Counted from the first letter of the stretch, positions 24,590 to 32,531 are shown. The stretch is 53,923 bases of DNA from Nitrospirota bacterium (GCA_016213945.1 JACQZF010000054.1:1-53923); one strand, 5' to 3'. The notes: a model not told the origin generated them from the sequence alone. Numbers and translations: made by a program.

Positions 24590-25945
24590 CTATTCCTCCA
24601 GCCCGTACTTCTTTAACTTCCTCCAAAGCGATACGCGGTCTATGCCGAGAGTCTGCGCGGCGATGGTCCTGTTGCCGCCGACCTCTTTCAGCACCCATTG
24701 GATATACGACATCTCCTGGTCTTCAAGGGACGGGATCTTTCCTTCCTTCTTCCTGAACGTCTTGATGCTCAGCTCCCTGAGGTCTTCAGGAAGGTGGGTA
24801 ACTTCAACCGTATTCCCGTGGGCAAGGGCAACGCCCCTTTCAATTATATTTTCAAGCTCTCTGACGTTTCCGGGAAAATCGTAGTTCATGAGAATGCCCA
24901 ACACATCAGGGGTCACTTCGGTCACGTCCTTTTTCATCAGGGTGGAATATTTTTTCAGGAAGTAATAGCTCAGAAGCGGGATGTCGTCGCGCCTCGCGGA
25001 AAGCGGGGGGACATGAAATGAGACAACGTTCAGCCTGAAGAACAGGTCCTCCCTGAATCTCCCTTCCTTTATGGAATCTTTAATGTCGCGGTTTGTCGCC
25101 GCGATAAATCTCACGTCAACCTTTACCGGCTCAGTCGCGCCGAGGCGCAGCACCTCTTTTTCCTGTATGACCCGAAGGAGCTTTACCTGCATCGCGGGCT
25201 CCATCTCAGTTATCTCGTCGAGGAACAGCGTGCCCCGGTCAGCCATCTCCATCAGGCCCTTTTTCATATTCGCCGCCCCGGTAAACGCGCCCTTTTCGTA
25301 CCCGAATAGCTCGCTGGGCAAAAGCCCCTCTGCAAAGGCCCCGCAGTTGATCGCGAAGAATGGGTCATTGCCCCTCTTGCTGTGGGCGTGGATATAACGG
25401 GCGAATAATTCCTTCCCTGTCCCGCTCTCTCCGCTGACGATCACATTGCAGTCAGTAGGCGCTATCTGCTTGGCGGTCTCAAGGAGCTTTTGCATCTTCA
25501 TGTCCTGGCTTATGATCTTGACCCTGCCCTTGAAACTCTCGATCTGCTCCCTCAATTGCGCGTTCTCCTTTTTCAGCATTACCTTTTCAACCGCCTCCCT
25601 CACGACCTTCCTGACCTCATCAAGCTTGAACGGTTTTTCAAGATAATAGAATGCGCCCTTCTTCATCGTGTCAATGGCGGACGGAAGGGACGCGTACGCG
25701 GTGATCATTATGACTTCGGAGTCAGGATACAGCTCCCTGCTTTTTGCAAGGACCTGAAGGCCGTCGACCTTTTCCATGCGCAGGTCCGTAAGCACGACAT
25801 CAAATTCCTGGGATTCTAAAAGCTTCAGGGCATTCACCCCGCTGATAGTCGCGGCAACCTCATAGCCCTCTTTCTTCATCGCATTCTCAAGGCTCCTCAA
25901 TGCGATCTTCTCGTCATCCACGATCAATAATTTCGCGCTGTTCAT
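24590..25945 (-). CDS. NtrC-type sigma-54-dependent response regulator
   Basis: The 451 residues comprise a receiver (Asp54 in VLTDLRM, Lys in YLEKPFK), an AAA+ domain with Walker A GESGTGKE, the sigma-54-contacting GAFTGA loop, Walker B GTLFLDE and arginine fingers near RRDDIP, and a C-terminal Fis helix-turn-helix (AAQTLGIDRVSLWRKLKKYG). It activates sigma-54 promoters when phosphorylated. It runs opposite to the kinase operon and 157 bases downstream of receiver-Lon. The candidate targets in the window are the -24/-12 sites at 17587, 30071 and 43366. Confidence 0.93.
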   Translation of the reverse strand: MNSAKLLIVDDEKIALRSLENAMKKEGYEVAATISGVNALKLLESQEFDVVLTDLRMEKVDGLQVLAKSRELYPDSEVIMITAYASLPSAIDTMKKGAFYYLEKPFKLDEVRKVVREAVEKVMLKKENAQLREQIESFKGRVKIISQDMKMQKLLETAKQIAPTDCNVIVSGESGTGKELFARYIHAHSKRGNDPFFAINCGAFAEGLLPSELFGYEKGAFTGAANMKKGLMEMADRGTLFLDEITEMEPAMQVKLLRVIQEKEVLRLGATEPVKVDVRFIAATNRDIKDSIKEGRFREDLFFRLNVVSFHVPPLSARRDDIPLLSYYFLKKYSTLMKKDVTEVTPDVLGILMNYDFPGNVRELENIIERGVALAHGNTVEVTHLPEDLRELSIKTFRKKEGKIPSLEDQEMSYIQWVLKEVGGNRTIAAQTLGIDRVSLWRKLKKYGLEE

Positions 25946-26007
25946 TTTTTATGATATCCTCTTCCCGTCACTTATCACTATCTTAGAGTTTGCAAGTTTT
26001 CAATTTC

Positions 26008-26087
26008 GTCATGCCCGAAGTCTGTAATCGGGCATCCAGAACTTGTCAAAAAAAATGGATTCCCGCTCAACAGACTGCGGGAATGAC
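26008..26087. repeat. Dispersed palindromes between receiver-Lon and NtrC genes
   Basis: GTCATGCCCGAAGTCTGTAA with TCGGGCAT, then GGATTCCCGCTCAACAGACT and a closing GGGAATGAC. The first unit matches the one at 29089. Confidence 0.6.
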
Positions 26088-26102
26088 GATCCCCCTCACT
26101 GT

Positions 26103-28106
26103 TCAGCTTTTCACCAGCACCAGGTCCACGATGTCCCCGATCTTTTCAGCAAACTGGACCTCAAGTCCCTTTTTTGCGTCCTGCGGGAGGTTCTCAATAT
26201 CCACTCTATTTCGTGAAGGCAGTACCACTGTTTTCACGCCTGCGCGGCGCGCGGCAAGCAGTTTCTCCTTGACCCCCCCGACGGGCAGTACCCTTCCGCT
26301 CAATGTCAGCTCGCCCGAAACGGCAATGTCCCTTCTTGCGGCCCTTCCGGTCAAAAGGGATATCAGCGACATCGCGATAGTGGCCCCTGCTGACGGCCCG
26401 TCTTTCGGGATCGCGCCCGCTGGTACATGCACGTGTACGTCCTGTGCTTCAAAAAAATTTTCATCAATATTAAAAAATGCCGCGTTGCTTCTGATGTAGC
26501 TCAAGGCAGCCTGCGCGGATTCACGCATGACATTACCAAGAGAGCCGGTGAGTATAAGCTCGCCCTTCCCTTTCATCTTCGCGGCCTCGACAAAAATGAT
26601 TGCGCCTCCAGTCTCAGTCCATACAAGTCCGGTCGTGACGCCGATACGGTTTTCCTCATCAGTGACCTCAAAATAATATTTCCTCGCGCCGAGATATTTC
26701 TCCACGGTCTCCGGGGTCACTTTTAAGTGTCCCCCGGCATCCTTGTTATGGACATATTCTGTCGCGATCTTCCGGCAGATAGTGGCGATCTGCCTTTCAA
26801 GGTTTCTTATGCCTGCCTCACGGGTATATTCCTGGATGATCTTTGTTACCGCCTCAGGAGTAAATTCCGGCGGGCAGTCCGACAACCCCTTTTCGTGTGT
26901 CTGCTTGTGCACCAGGTATTGCAGGGCGATCTGCGTTTTTTCATCCTCGGTGTAGCCGGAGAATTCGATGATCTCCATCCGGTCCCTCAGGGCGGGCTGA
27001 ATGTTGTCCGCGACATTGGCGGTGACGATGAACATCACGCTTGAGAGGTCAAAAGGGACATCGAGGTAATGGTCGATGAAATTATGGTTCTGCTCCGGGT
27101 CCAGGGCCTCAAGCAAGGCGGAGGCCGGGTCTCCCTTAAAATCCTGGCCGATCTTGTCCAGCTCATCAAGCATGAGCACTGGATTTAACGATTCAGCCCT
27201 GTTGATCTCATCTATGATGCGACCGGGCATCGCGCCGGCATAGGTCCTTCTGTGCCCTCTGATCTCGGCCTCGTCCTTGATGCCGCCCAATGATATCCTC
27301 ACGAACTTCCTGCCAAGCGCGTCGGCAATGGCCCTGCCGAGCGAGGTCTTCCCGGTGCCCGGAGGGCCCGCGAAACAGAGGACTGAGCCTTTTGTGGAGC
27401 GTGTTGAAAATTTCTTTTCAAGCGCCTTCTTCACTGTCGCGCGCACGTCCTCAAGCTTGAACGGTTTTGCGATATAATGGAACGCGCCTTTCTTTATTGA
27501 ATCAACCGCTGTGTCAACAGTAGCGTATCCGGTTATCATGATGACCTGCGTGTCGGGATATTTTCCCTTTGCCTTTTCGAGGACGTCAAGGCCGCTGATG
27601 TGCTCCATCTTGAGATCGGTCATGACCACGTCAAAATCGGAGGCATCCAGTTTATTGCACGCCTCCTGCCCGCTGTTGGCGGTGACCACTGTGTACCCTT
27701 CCTTTTTGAACATGTGTTCGAGGTTGCGTATCACGATAGCTTCATCATCCACTACCAGTATCCTCGGTTTGTTATTCATCACGAGTATCTTCACAGCGAG
27801 ATGCTCCAATATCCTCTGCTTGATCTCGCTCAGCCCGTAATGCCTTTCGTTCAACACCCTCTCCGCCCTTTGAAGGTCGAGGTTGTCTTCGGTCTTTTTG
27901 TTCCATGGCAGGCCGATGAGATAATCGAGATAGTTAAGCCCTATTGTGTATTCCGCTACGGAGGGGCTGATCTTGGACAGCATCTCTAATTCGCTGTCTG
28001 CAACGCGCAGGGCGTGGGCAGGCAGCTTGACGGAATTTATTTTCCGCCGCAATTCGTCTACGGCCTCAGCCTGGAGTTTCTCGTCTGATTTTTTAAATAT
28101 GCTCAT
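26103..28106 (-). CDS. Lon-type ATP-dependent protease with an inserted response-regulator receiver domain
   Basis: From MSIFKKSDEK (AGGGA nearby) the protein has 667 residues. Residues 1-106 match the helical segment before the Lon AAA+ module (LNYLDYLIGLPWNKK ... RILEHLAVKIL). Residues 113-230 are a complete receiver (Asp120/Asp121, phospho-Asp164 in VVMTDLKM, Thr192, Lys214). Lon then resumes: Walker A GPPGTGKT (247-254), Walker B LMLDELDK with Asp314-Glu315, RDRMEIIEF, and the protease domain with catalytic Ser572 (KDGPSAGA) and Lys613 (GGVKEKLLAA). The N-terminal LON substrate-binding domain (about 200 residues) is missing. Catalytic residues are intact, so an active, phosphorylation-gated protease is plausible. 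A TTG start at 28151 is possible but less likely. Confidence 0.9.
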   Translation of the reverse strand: MSIFKKSDEKLQAEAVDELRRKINSVKLPAHALRVADSELEMLSKISPSVAEYTIGLNYLDYLIGLPWNKKTEDNLDLQRAERVLNERHYGLSEIKQRILEHLAVKILVMNNKPRILVVDDEAIVIRNLEHMFKKEGYTVVTANSGQEACNKLDASDFDVVMTDLKMEHISGLDVLEKAKGKYPDTQVIMITGYATVDTAVDSIKKGAFHYIAKPFKLEDVRATVKKALEKKFSTRSTKGSVLCFAGPPGTGKTSLGRAIADALGRKFVRISLGGIKDEAEIRGHRRTYAGAMPGRIIDEINRAESLNPVLMLDELDKIGQDFKGDPASALLEALDPEQNHNFIDHYLDVPFDLSSVMFIVTANVADNIQPALRDRMEIIEFSGYTEDEKTQIALQYLVHKQTHEKGLSDCPPEFTPEAVTKIIQEYTREAGIRNLERQIATICRKIATEYVHNKDAGGHLKVTPETVEKYLGARKYYFEVTDEENRIGVTTGLVWTETGGAIIFVEAAKMKGKGELILTGSLGNVMRESAQAALSYIRSNAAFFNIDENFFEAQDVHVHVPAGAIPKDGPSAGATIAMSLISLLTGRAARRDIAVSGELTLSGRVLPVGGVKEKLLAARRAGVKTVVLPSRNRVDIENLPQDAKKGLEVQFAEKIGDIVDLVLVKS

Positions 28107-28158
28107 TTTTGTCCCTGAAAAATGATAACTAAAAGATGTCCTATTATGCAATTTAAAT

Positions 28159-28214
28159 GTAGGGGCAATTCGCGGACCGCCCCTGCCGGATTATCCGGTC
28201 AAGCCGGACAATGA
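28159..28214. repeat. Two adjacent dispersed hairpins
   Basis: GTAGGGGC...GCCCCTGC (28159-28186) resembles the long hairpins at 8759 and 45646. It is directly followed by CCGGATTATCCGGTCAAGCC and a closing GGACAATGAC of the GTCATTCC family. They fill the gap upstream of receiver-Lon. Confidence 0.5.
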
Positions 28215-28232
28215 CAGCATTGATCCATTCAC

Positions 28233-28261
28233 TTTATCAAAACTCATAAATATTGTATCCT
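28233..28261 (+). promoter_or_regulatory. Orphaned copy of the HBM-kinase promoter element
   Basis: TTTATC (28233-28238), a 17-base spacer and TATCCT (28256-28261) match the element before the intact kinase at 32532-32560. Here the start codon and first 170 codons of the kinase have been deleted, so it now faces a remnant. Confidence 0.45.
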
Positions 28262-29067
28262 TGATAAAAACTCATTCAGCAGATTGGAAAGCGCCCTTTC
28301 GCAGTTAAAGAACATCACGCCCTTCTGCGTTGAATGCAGCCAGTATACAAACTCCATTGAGAATCTTTTTTCCATCTACCAGAAGAGCGATTCAATGGTA
28401 AACGACCTGCAGGTCATCGGGGGAAAGCTTGAGGAAATAACAAACAGGATCGCAAACGGCGAGAGGCCGAAGATCAATTCCTTTATCAACAAGACCCAGC
28501 GCAACCTCCGAGGAAGGCGAATTCTACAGGGTCGGCGGTACGAAACTCATCAAGGTTGACGTGAGATTCATTGCCGCTACGAACCAGGATGTGAAGCGAC
28601 TGATATCCGACGGCAGGTTCAGGGAAGACCTGTACTACAGGCTGAATGTCATGGAGATAGATATCCCGCCATTACGCGAGCGCATAGATGATATAAAACC
28701 TCTGAGCGCGTATTTCCTTCAAAAGCATCTCCCTAAGTCCAACAAAAAAATCACCGGCTTTACAAAAGAGGCGATGGATATCCTGATGAACTACAGCTTC
28801 CCCGGCAACGTCAGGGAACTTGAAAATATTATTGAACGCGCCATCATCCTCGAAAAGACCCCAATGATCACACCTGAAAGCATTCCTCAAAGCATCCGCC
28901 TCCTGCAAATAGAGACCCTCGACCCTGATAAACTGAAGACCGCTGACGAGCTTATAAAAGAATACGCGGAAAAGGTTTTAAAAATGTTAGGCGGCAACCG
29001 CTCAAAAGCAGCAGAAGTGCTCGGCATCTCACGCACGAGCTTATGGAAGATATTGAAGGAAGAATAG
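28262..29067 (+). pseudogene. Chimeric remnant: kinase sensor fragment joined to NtrC C-terminal half
   Basis: Directly after the promoter element, 28262-28505 encodes residues matching 171-250 of the intact kinase at 32570 (DKNSF, LESALSQLKN, FCVECSQY, KLEEITNRIA). It then breaks, out of frame, into the middle of an NtrC-type AAA+ domain from EGEFYRVGG onward (about 28514-29067). That part retains RFIAATNQD, RPPLRER-like IPPLRER, FPGNVRELENIIERA and a Fis HTH (AAEVLGISRTSLWKILKEE). Walker A, GAFTGA, the receiver, the kinase core and the kinase N-terminus are all missing. The frame 28561-29067 could in principle yield a DNA-binding fragment, but no ribosome site is seen. Confidence 0.85.
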
Positions 29068-29088
29068 CACCGTCTGCTTTTTATTTTT

Positions 29089-29125
29089 GTCATGCCCGAA
29101 GTTTGTAATCGCAGCATCCAGAACC
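29089..29125. repeat. Partial dispersed palindrome
   Basis: GTCATGCCCGAAGTTTGTAA followed by GCAGCATCCAGAAC repeats the left half of the element at 26008, without the closing GGAATGAC arm. Confidence 0.5.
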
Positions 29126-29150
29126 TATTCAAAAGACTGTTACTTACCAA

Positions 29151-29489
29151 TCATTTCGAAAGTTCTTTTATGAGAGTTGTGAAATCCCTGATGGCGACCG
29201 GAATGCTTTTATGGACGATCGTGTAATCGACTTCTTCATACTCGTGAGCAAGGATATTTCTTAAACCGGCGCTCTGCGCAAGATTCTTACTCAACTTCTT
29301 ACTGAGTATTCCCATTTCTCCCGCCCTTAAAAAGGCCGCCCTGTAAGATGCCGGTGTCAGTTCTCCTTTTGCTGCAATAAGATGGAAGACCATGTCGCTT
29401 GCCGTCATCACAAGCAGTTCCAAAATACGCTCGATTTCATAATGCCTCTGCGCTCTCATACAGAGGTTTACCATGAGAAAATATTTCAT
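29151..29489 (-). CDS. hepT: HepT-like toxin (HEPN RNase)
   Basis: The protein of up to 112 residues carries the HEPN catalytic motif R-x4-H-x-Y as RNILAHEY near the C-terminus and has the all-helical length of HepT. It pairs with the MntA-like nucleotidyltransferase gene just upstream on the same strand. HepT cleaves RNA, and MntA neutralises it by AMPylating the tyrosine region. The first in-frame Met (29489) overlaps mntA by 52 bases; starts at 29474 or 29459 are equally possible and no ribosome site decides. Confidence 0.8.
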   Translation of the reverse strand: MKYFLMVNLCMRAQRHYEIERILELLVMTASDMVFHLIAAKGELTPASYRAAFLRAGEMGILSKKLSKNLAQSAGLRNILAHEYEEVDYTIVHKSIPVAIRDFTTLIKELSK

Positions 29490-29733
29490 ACAAAAGCAGA
29501 GGGTCTGTGTCTATTGTGAGAACAACAAGGTCAATATTTTTGCCGTTAAAGAGCTCATCAAGCCCGCCAATCAATCTCAGCTTCGAAATCCTGCTTCCCC
29601 TTTTCAACAAAACCGCAAGATCGATATCGCTTCCGGCATGTGTTGTCTCAGTGGCCCCTGAGCCAAACAGCACAAGCAGCTCAATATTATTCTCCCTGCA
29701 AAACTTTCCAATCCCTTTAGGTTTCATGGTCAT
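29437..29733 (-). CDS. mntA: MntA-like minimal nucleotidyltransferase antitoxin
   Basis: The 98-residue protein has the nucleotidyltransferase motif GS-x10-DxD (Gly24-Ser25, Asp36, Asp38) in LFGSGATETTHAGSDIDLA. A further Asp in NIDLVVL (about residue 69) completes the catalytic carboxylates. It overlaps hepT, the normal order for this toxin-antitoxin type. The pair lies at the edge of a rearranged region and may mark or stabilise it. Confidence 0.8.
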   Translation of the reverse strand: MTMKPKGIGKFCRENNIELLVLFGSGATETTHAGSDIDLAVLLKRGSRISKLRLIGGLDELFNGKNIDLVVLTIDTDPLLLYEIFSHGKPLYESAEAL

Positions 29734-29884
29734 AAAAAACCCGTATATTAATTGCTCTTAAATTAACAAAACAACAAGTAGATGTCAAAAGAATTAGATA
29801 AAAAATAGGGTTAAGAGTCATGAGTGAAGAGATAAGAGTTTGTTTGTTATCTGTTACAATCACATCCGCTTTTTCACTGTTAAC

Positions 29885-29904
29885 GCTGTTCATATTCTGA
29901 ACGT
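29885..29904 (+). promoter_or_regulatory. Direct repeat copy 1, candidate activator site
   Basis: GCTGTTCATATTCTGAACGT contains the inverted repeat GTTCA-N5-TGAAC. It lies about 168 bases before the -24 element at 30072, within the usual range of enhancer sites for NtrC-type activators. A second copy is at 30003. Confidence 0.45.
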
Positions 29905-30002
29905 CACACAAATCCTCCCGTCCTCGCTATCTATTACCTATTCAAATCAAGAGGCTATCACAACATTTCTTCTGTAACATTCAACTCAATAACAACTTTC
30001 AT

Positions 30003-30022
30003 GCTGTTCATATTCTAAACGT
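30003..30022 (+). promoter_or_regulatory. Direct repeat copy 2, candidate activator site
   Basis: GCTGTTCATATTCTAAACGT differs from the copy at 29885 at one base, and the copies are 118 bases apart. It ends 49 bases before the -24 element, the same distance as the palindrome before operon 1. Confidence 0.45.
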
Positions 30023-30070
30023 ATTTTTTGACCTCAAAATATTTCCCTTTACTTTCGGAGAGATTGCGCG

Positions 30071-30086
30071 TGGCACCATTCATGCT
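30071..30086 (+). promoter_or_regulatory. Sigma-54 promoter of USP/TauE operon 2
   Basis: TGGCACCATTCATGCT matches the -24/-12 consensus: TGGCAC, five bases, then ATGCT, with GG and GC exactly ten bases apart. Predicted start is near 30097; the ATG of the USP gene is at 30117 with AGGAGGT at 30106-30112. Confidence 0.65.
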
Positions 30087-30116
30087 CTACTACTGCTGAA
30101 AATTCAGGAGGTAGAA

Positions 30117-30596
30117 ATGAGAAAACAGCTTTTATTCGTTACCTATGAGAATGAGGATTTTGATGAAGGCCTTTCTTACGCGGTTGATCTTGCCAGGGCA
30201 ATGAAAGAGGACCTCACCATCTTAATGGCCCACAAGAAAAGTTTGGCGCGAAGGCTTGAGGACATCATGTCCGCAGTCACATTCGCGGAGTCCGGCGAAC
30301 ATGAGACGGCACGGAAAATATTCTCGGACAAGATGGACGCGGTATCCAGGACCAAACTCAATCAGTTTCTTGAGCAATGCCAGAACGAGGGCATCGTAAC
30401 GCGGGTCTATACAGTGGCGCTCGACGCGATCTCGGCGATCAAAGATTTTCTGAAGGAAAAAAATACCGTTGACATGGTGCTGCTCAGCCCGAGCGTAACC
30501 GACAACGGCAGCATTACATCAAGTGATTTACAAAAACTTGTCAGGACGGCCTCAAGGCCGATTGTGACGATGGCGCGGCAGATCTATGCCGCATAA
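30117..30596 (+). CDS. USP-like protein with internal 'LED' motif, 159 residues
   Basis: The protein begins as a USP fold (RKQLLFVTYENEDF, then LTILMAHKK). It then has the LED segment at residues 40-70 (RRLEDIMSA, TFAESGEHETARKI) where other USPs have the loop and helix after the second strand, and it resumes with helices and the strands VDMVLLSPS and RPIVTMA. The ATP-binding GxxGx9GS motif is missing. It is the first gene behind the sigma-54 promoter and is paralogous to the protein at 43415. Function is unknown; see the finding on the LED motif. Confidence 0.8.
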   Translation: MRKQLLFVTYENEDFDEGLSYAVDLARAMKEDLTILMAHKKSLARRLEDIMSAVTFAESGEHETARKIFSDKMDAVSRTKLNQFLEQCQNEGIVTRVYTVALDAISAIKDFLKEKNTVDMVLLSPSVTDNGSITSSDLQKLVRTASRPIVTMARQIYAA

Positions 30597-30625
30597 ATTT
30601 TTCAAAGAAGTGAGGAGATGGTTTC

Positions 30626-31294
30626 ATGAATTTTATGTATCTGTATTTACCGGTTGCATTAACAAGTATTAACATCCTGATCCCGGTCGGTCTTGGCCTC
30701 GCAGTAGGCCTGCTGTCGGGTCTTTTCGGAGTCGGAGGCGGCTTTCTGATGACGCCTCTTTTAATAATGTTCGGCATCCCGTCAACTGTAGCAGCGGCAA
30801 CGGATTCAAACCAGATAGTGGCGGCGTCAACGTCAGGAACTTACGCCCACTGGAAGGTCGGCAACGTGGATTTTAAAATGGGGCTTTACCTTCTTGCCGG
30901 AGGCTTTGTCGGCGGGCTTATCGGAGTTCAGGGCATCAAGGTCCTGCACGCAATGGGCAACGCTGACTTTGTAATAAAGATGACCTACGTGCTCATGCTC
31001 GGCATAGTCGGCACGTACATGTTCATCGAGAGCCTGACCAGCATGAAAAAATCAAAGAGGCAGGAGGCAGGAGTGGCGGGTTTAAAACCCGTCCATAAAG
31101 AATCAGCGATGACAAAGCTTCTGAAGTCACTTCCTCTGCAAACACGTTTTGAAAAATCAGGCGTTACACATTCACTTCTGATCCCGGTAGTATTCGGCGG
31201 TTTTGTCGGGATACTTGCAGCGATAATGGGAGTAGGCGGCGGCTTTCTGATGGTGACGGTCATGGTCTACATCCTGAGAATGCCGGGGGGATGA
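30626..31294 (+). pseudogene. TauE/SafE permease truncated in its second half
   Basis: The first 220 residues are an intact TauE N-terminal half (GVGGGFLMTPLLIMFG, AATDSNQI) plus the first glycine motif of the second half (GVGGGFLMVTVMVYILRMP). The frame then ends after two glycines. The expected two to four further helices are gone, and the next gene is a headless TIGR02186-like remnant, so one deletion probably removed the end of tauE and the start of that gene near 31289. A residual half-permease might still insert in the membrane, but transport is doubtful. Confidence 0.75.
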
Positions 31295-31295
31295 G

Positions 31296-31725
31296 ATGGA
31301 CAAATACGTTATCGGTTATCCGGCCCTCGAAAAACACATTGAGATAACTCCAGTTTCAAACGAAGAAGAGAAAAATAAATGGTTCAATGAATTTGTGCGC
31401 TTCAAGGAATCTTCAAAACTGTACGCGGCATCTTCAGGGAACATATCCACCACAATCGAAAACGGCAAACAGAATTATTACATCAAAACCGAATGGCCCT
31501 ATCAGGCCCGGCAACTACCTTGTGACCGTGTACGCGGTGAAAGATAAAATGGTTGTCGAGAAGGCAGAGGCAAAGGTGCTGGTTGAACAGGTCGGGGTTA
31601 TAAAGACACTTTCCAACATGGCAAAGAACAGCGGCGCGTTGTACGGGTTTTTATCAATAGCGATCGCGCTTGGCGCAGGATTCGGGGTCGGCCTGATATT
31701 CAGAAAGGGCGGAGGTTCACACTAA
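31296..31725 (+). pseudogene. TIGR02186-like TauE partner, 5'-truncated and frameshifted
   Basis: Residues from 31296 (KNKWFNEFVRFKESSKLYAA) through EWPYQA at about 31507 continue, in another frame, as PGNYLVTVYAVKDKMVVEKA. The tail is SGALYGFLSIAIALGAGFG, a membrane helix ending at 31725. This is the C-terminal half of the TIGR02186 family, which usually follows tauE genes. The N-terminal half is missing and one base is gained (or two lost) near 31503-31511. It cannot make the normal product. Confidence 0.7.
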
Positions 31726-31727
31726 TT

Positions 31728-32465
31728 ATGTATGAGAAAATATTAGTCGGTTTTGATGATTCACTGCACAGCAGGGCGGCGCTTATTGAGGCCTCCAACT
31801 GGATAAAAAGACACGGGGGAAAACTCATCCTCACCCACGCGGTTTTCTTTGACACGGAGGAATTCGGCATTGCGCCTGCTCAGTCTGAAAAGCGCCTGAA
31901 GGTCGGTGAAAAGATCTGCGTTCAGACAAAAGAGATGGTGACTACTGAGTTCGGCATAGATGTGCAGACCCTGCTTTGTGAAGGAGATCCGTCAAACGTC
32001 ATAGTGGATGTTGCAAGTGAAAACAAGGCGGACCTTATTGTGCTTGGCACTTACGGCAGAAAAGGCCTGAACAGGCTTTTGATGGGAAGCGTGACATCAC
32101 AGGTGATCCTGGATTCGCCATCCGATGTGCTTATCGTAAAAAAGCCGTGCAGCAAATGCACCGGGGAATACAAATCAATCCTGGTCCCTTTTGACGGCTC
32201 GGCGTTCAGCAAGATGTCGCTTAACCGCGCCATTCAATTGTCCCATATTGACGGGGCGGAGATCACAGTGCTTTATGTTATCCCCCGCTATGAAGAGATG
32301 ATAGATTTTTTCAAGAGTGATTCAATAAATAACAGCCTCCACGAGGAAGCTAAAAAAATAGTTGACGGCGCGGTCTATCTTGCCTCGATCCAGGGTGTGA
32401 CCGTGAAAACAGAGATAGACAAAGGACACGCGGCAGACAAGATAAATGTTCCTGGTGACAAGTGA
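31728..32465 (+). CDS. Tandem USP with truncated second domain
   Basis: Residues 1-140 form a complete UspA domain with ATP motif GTYGRKGLNRLLMGS. The second domain starts at about 148 (KSILVPFDGSA) but ends at GHAADKINVPGDK, losing the last strands and the nucleotide motif that should follow GHAADKI. A KPCSKCTG linker joins the domains. The loss fits the general decay of this operon copy. The first domain may remain functional, so I list it as a CDS. Confidence 0.75.
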   Translation: MYEKILVGFDDSLHSRAALIEASNWIKRHGGKLILTHAVFFDTEEFGIAPAQSEKRLKVGEKICVQTKEMVTTEFGIDVQTLLCEGDPSNVIVDVASENKADLIVLGTYGRKGLNRLLMGSVTSQVILDSPSDVLIVKKPCSKCTGEYKSILVPFDGSAFSKMSLNRAIQLSHIDGAEITVLYVIPRYEEMIDFFKSDSINNSLHEEAKKIVDGAVYLASIQGVTVKTEIDKGHAADKINVPGDK

Positions 32466-32531
32466 TCGTTTCTGAATTATACCCGTCACACGTTCCGCGT
32501 CACTCATCACTACCCTGATCAGGGTTTTATC

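Larger units (their letters stand above)
29734..30116. other. Control region upstream of USP/TauE operon 2
   Basis: No gene is visible; a 64-codon minus-strand frame (29717-29911) has no ribosome site or motif. The region is A+T-rich and contains two 20-base direct repeats (29885 and 30003) and a strong sigma-54-type promoter (30071), so it reads as an activator-dependent control region. Confidence 0.55.

Noticed and set aside
29717..29911. 64-codon minus-strand frame upstream of mntA
   Set aside because: Overlaps the start of mntA and the regulatory repeats; composition is random and there is no ribosome site.
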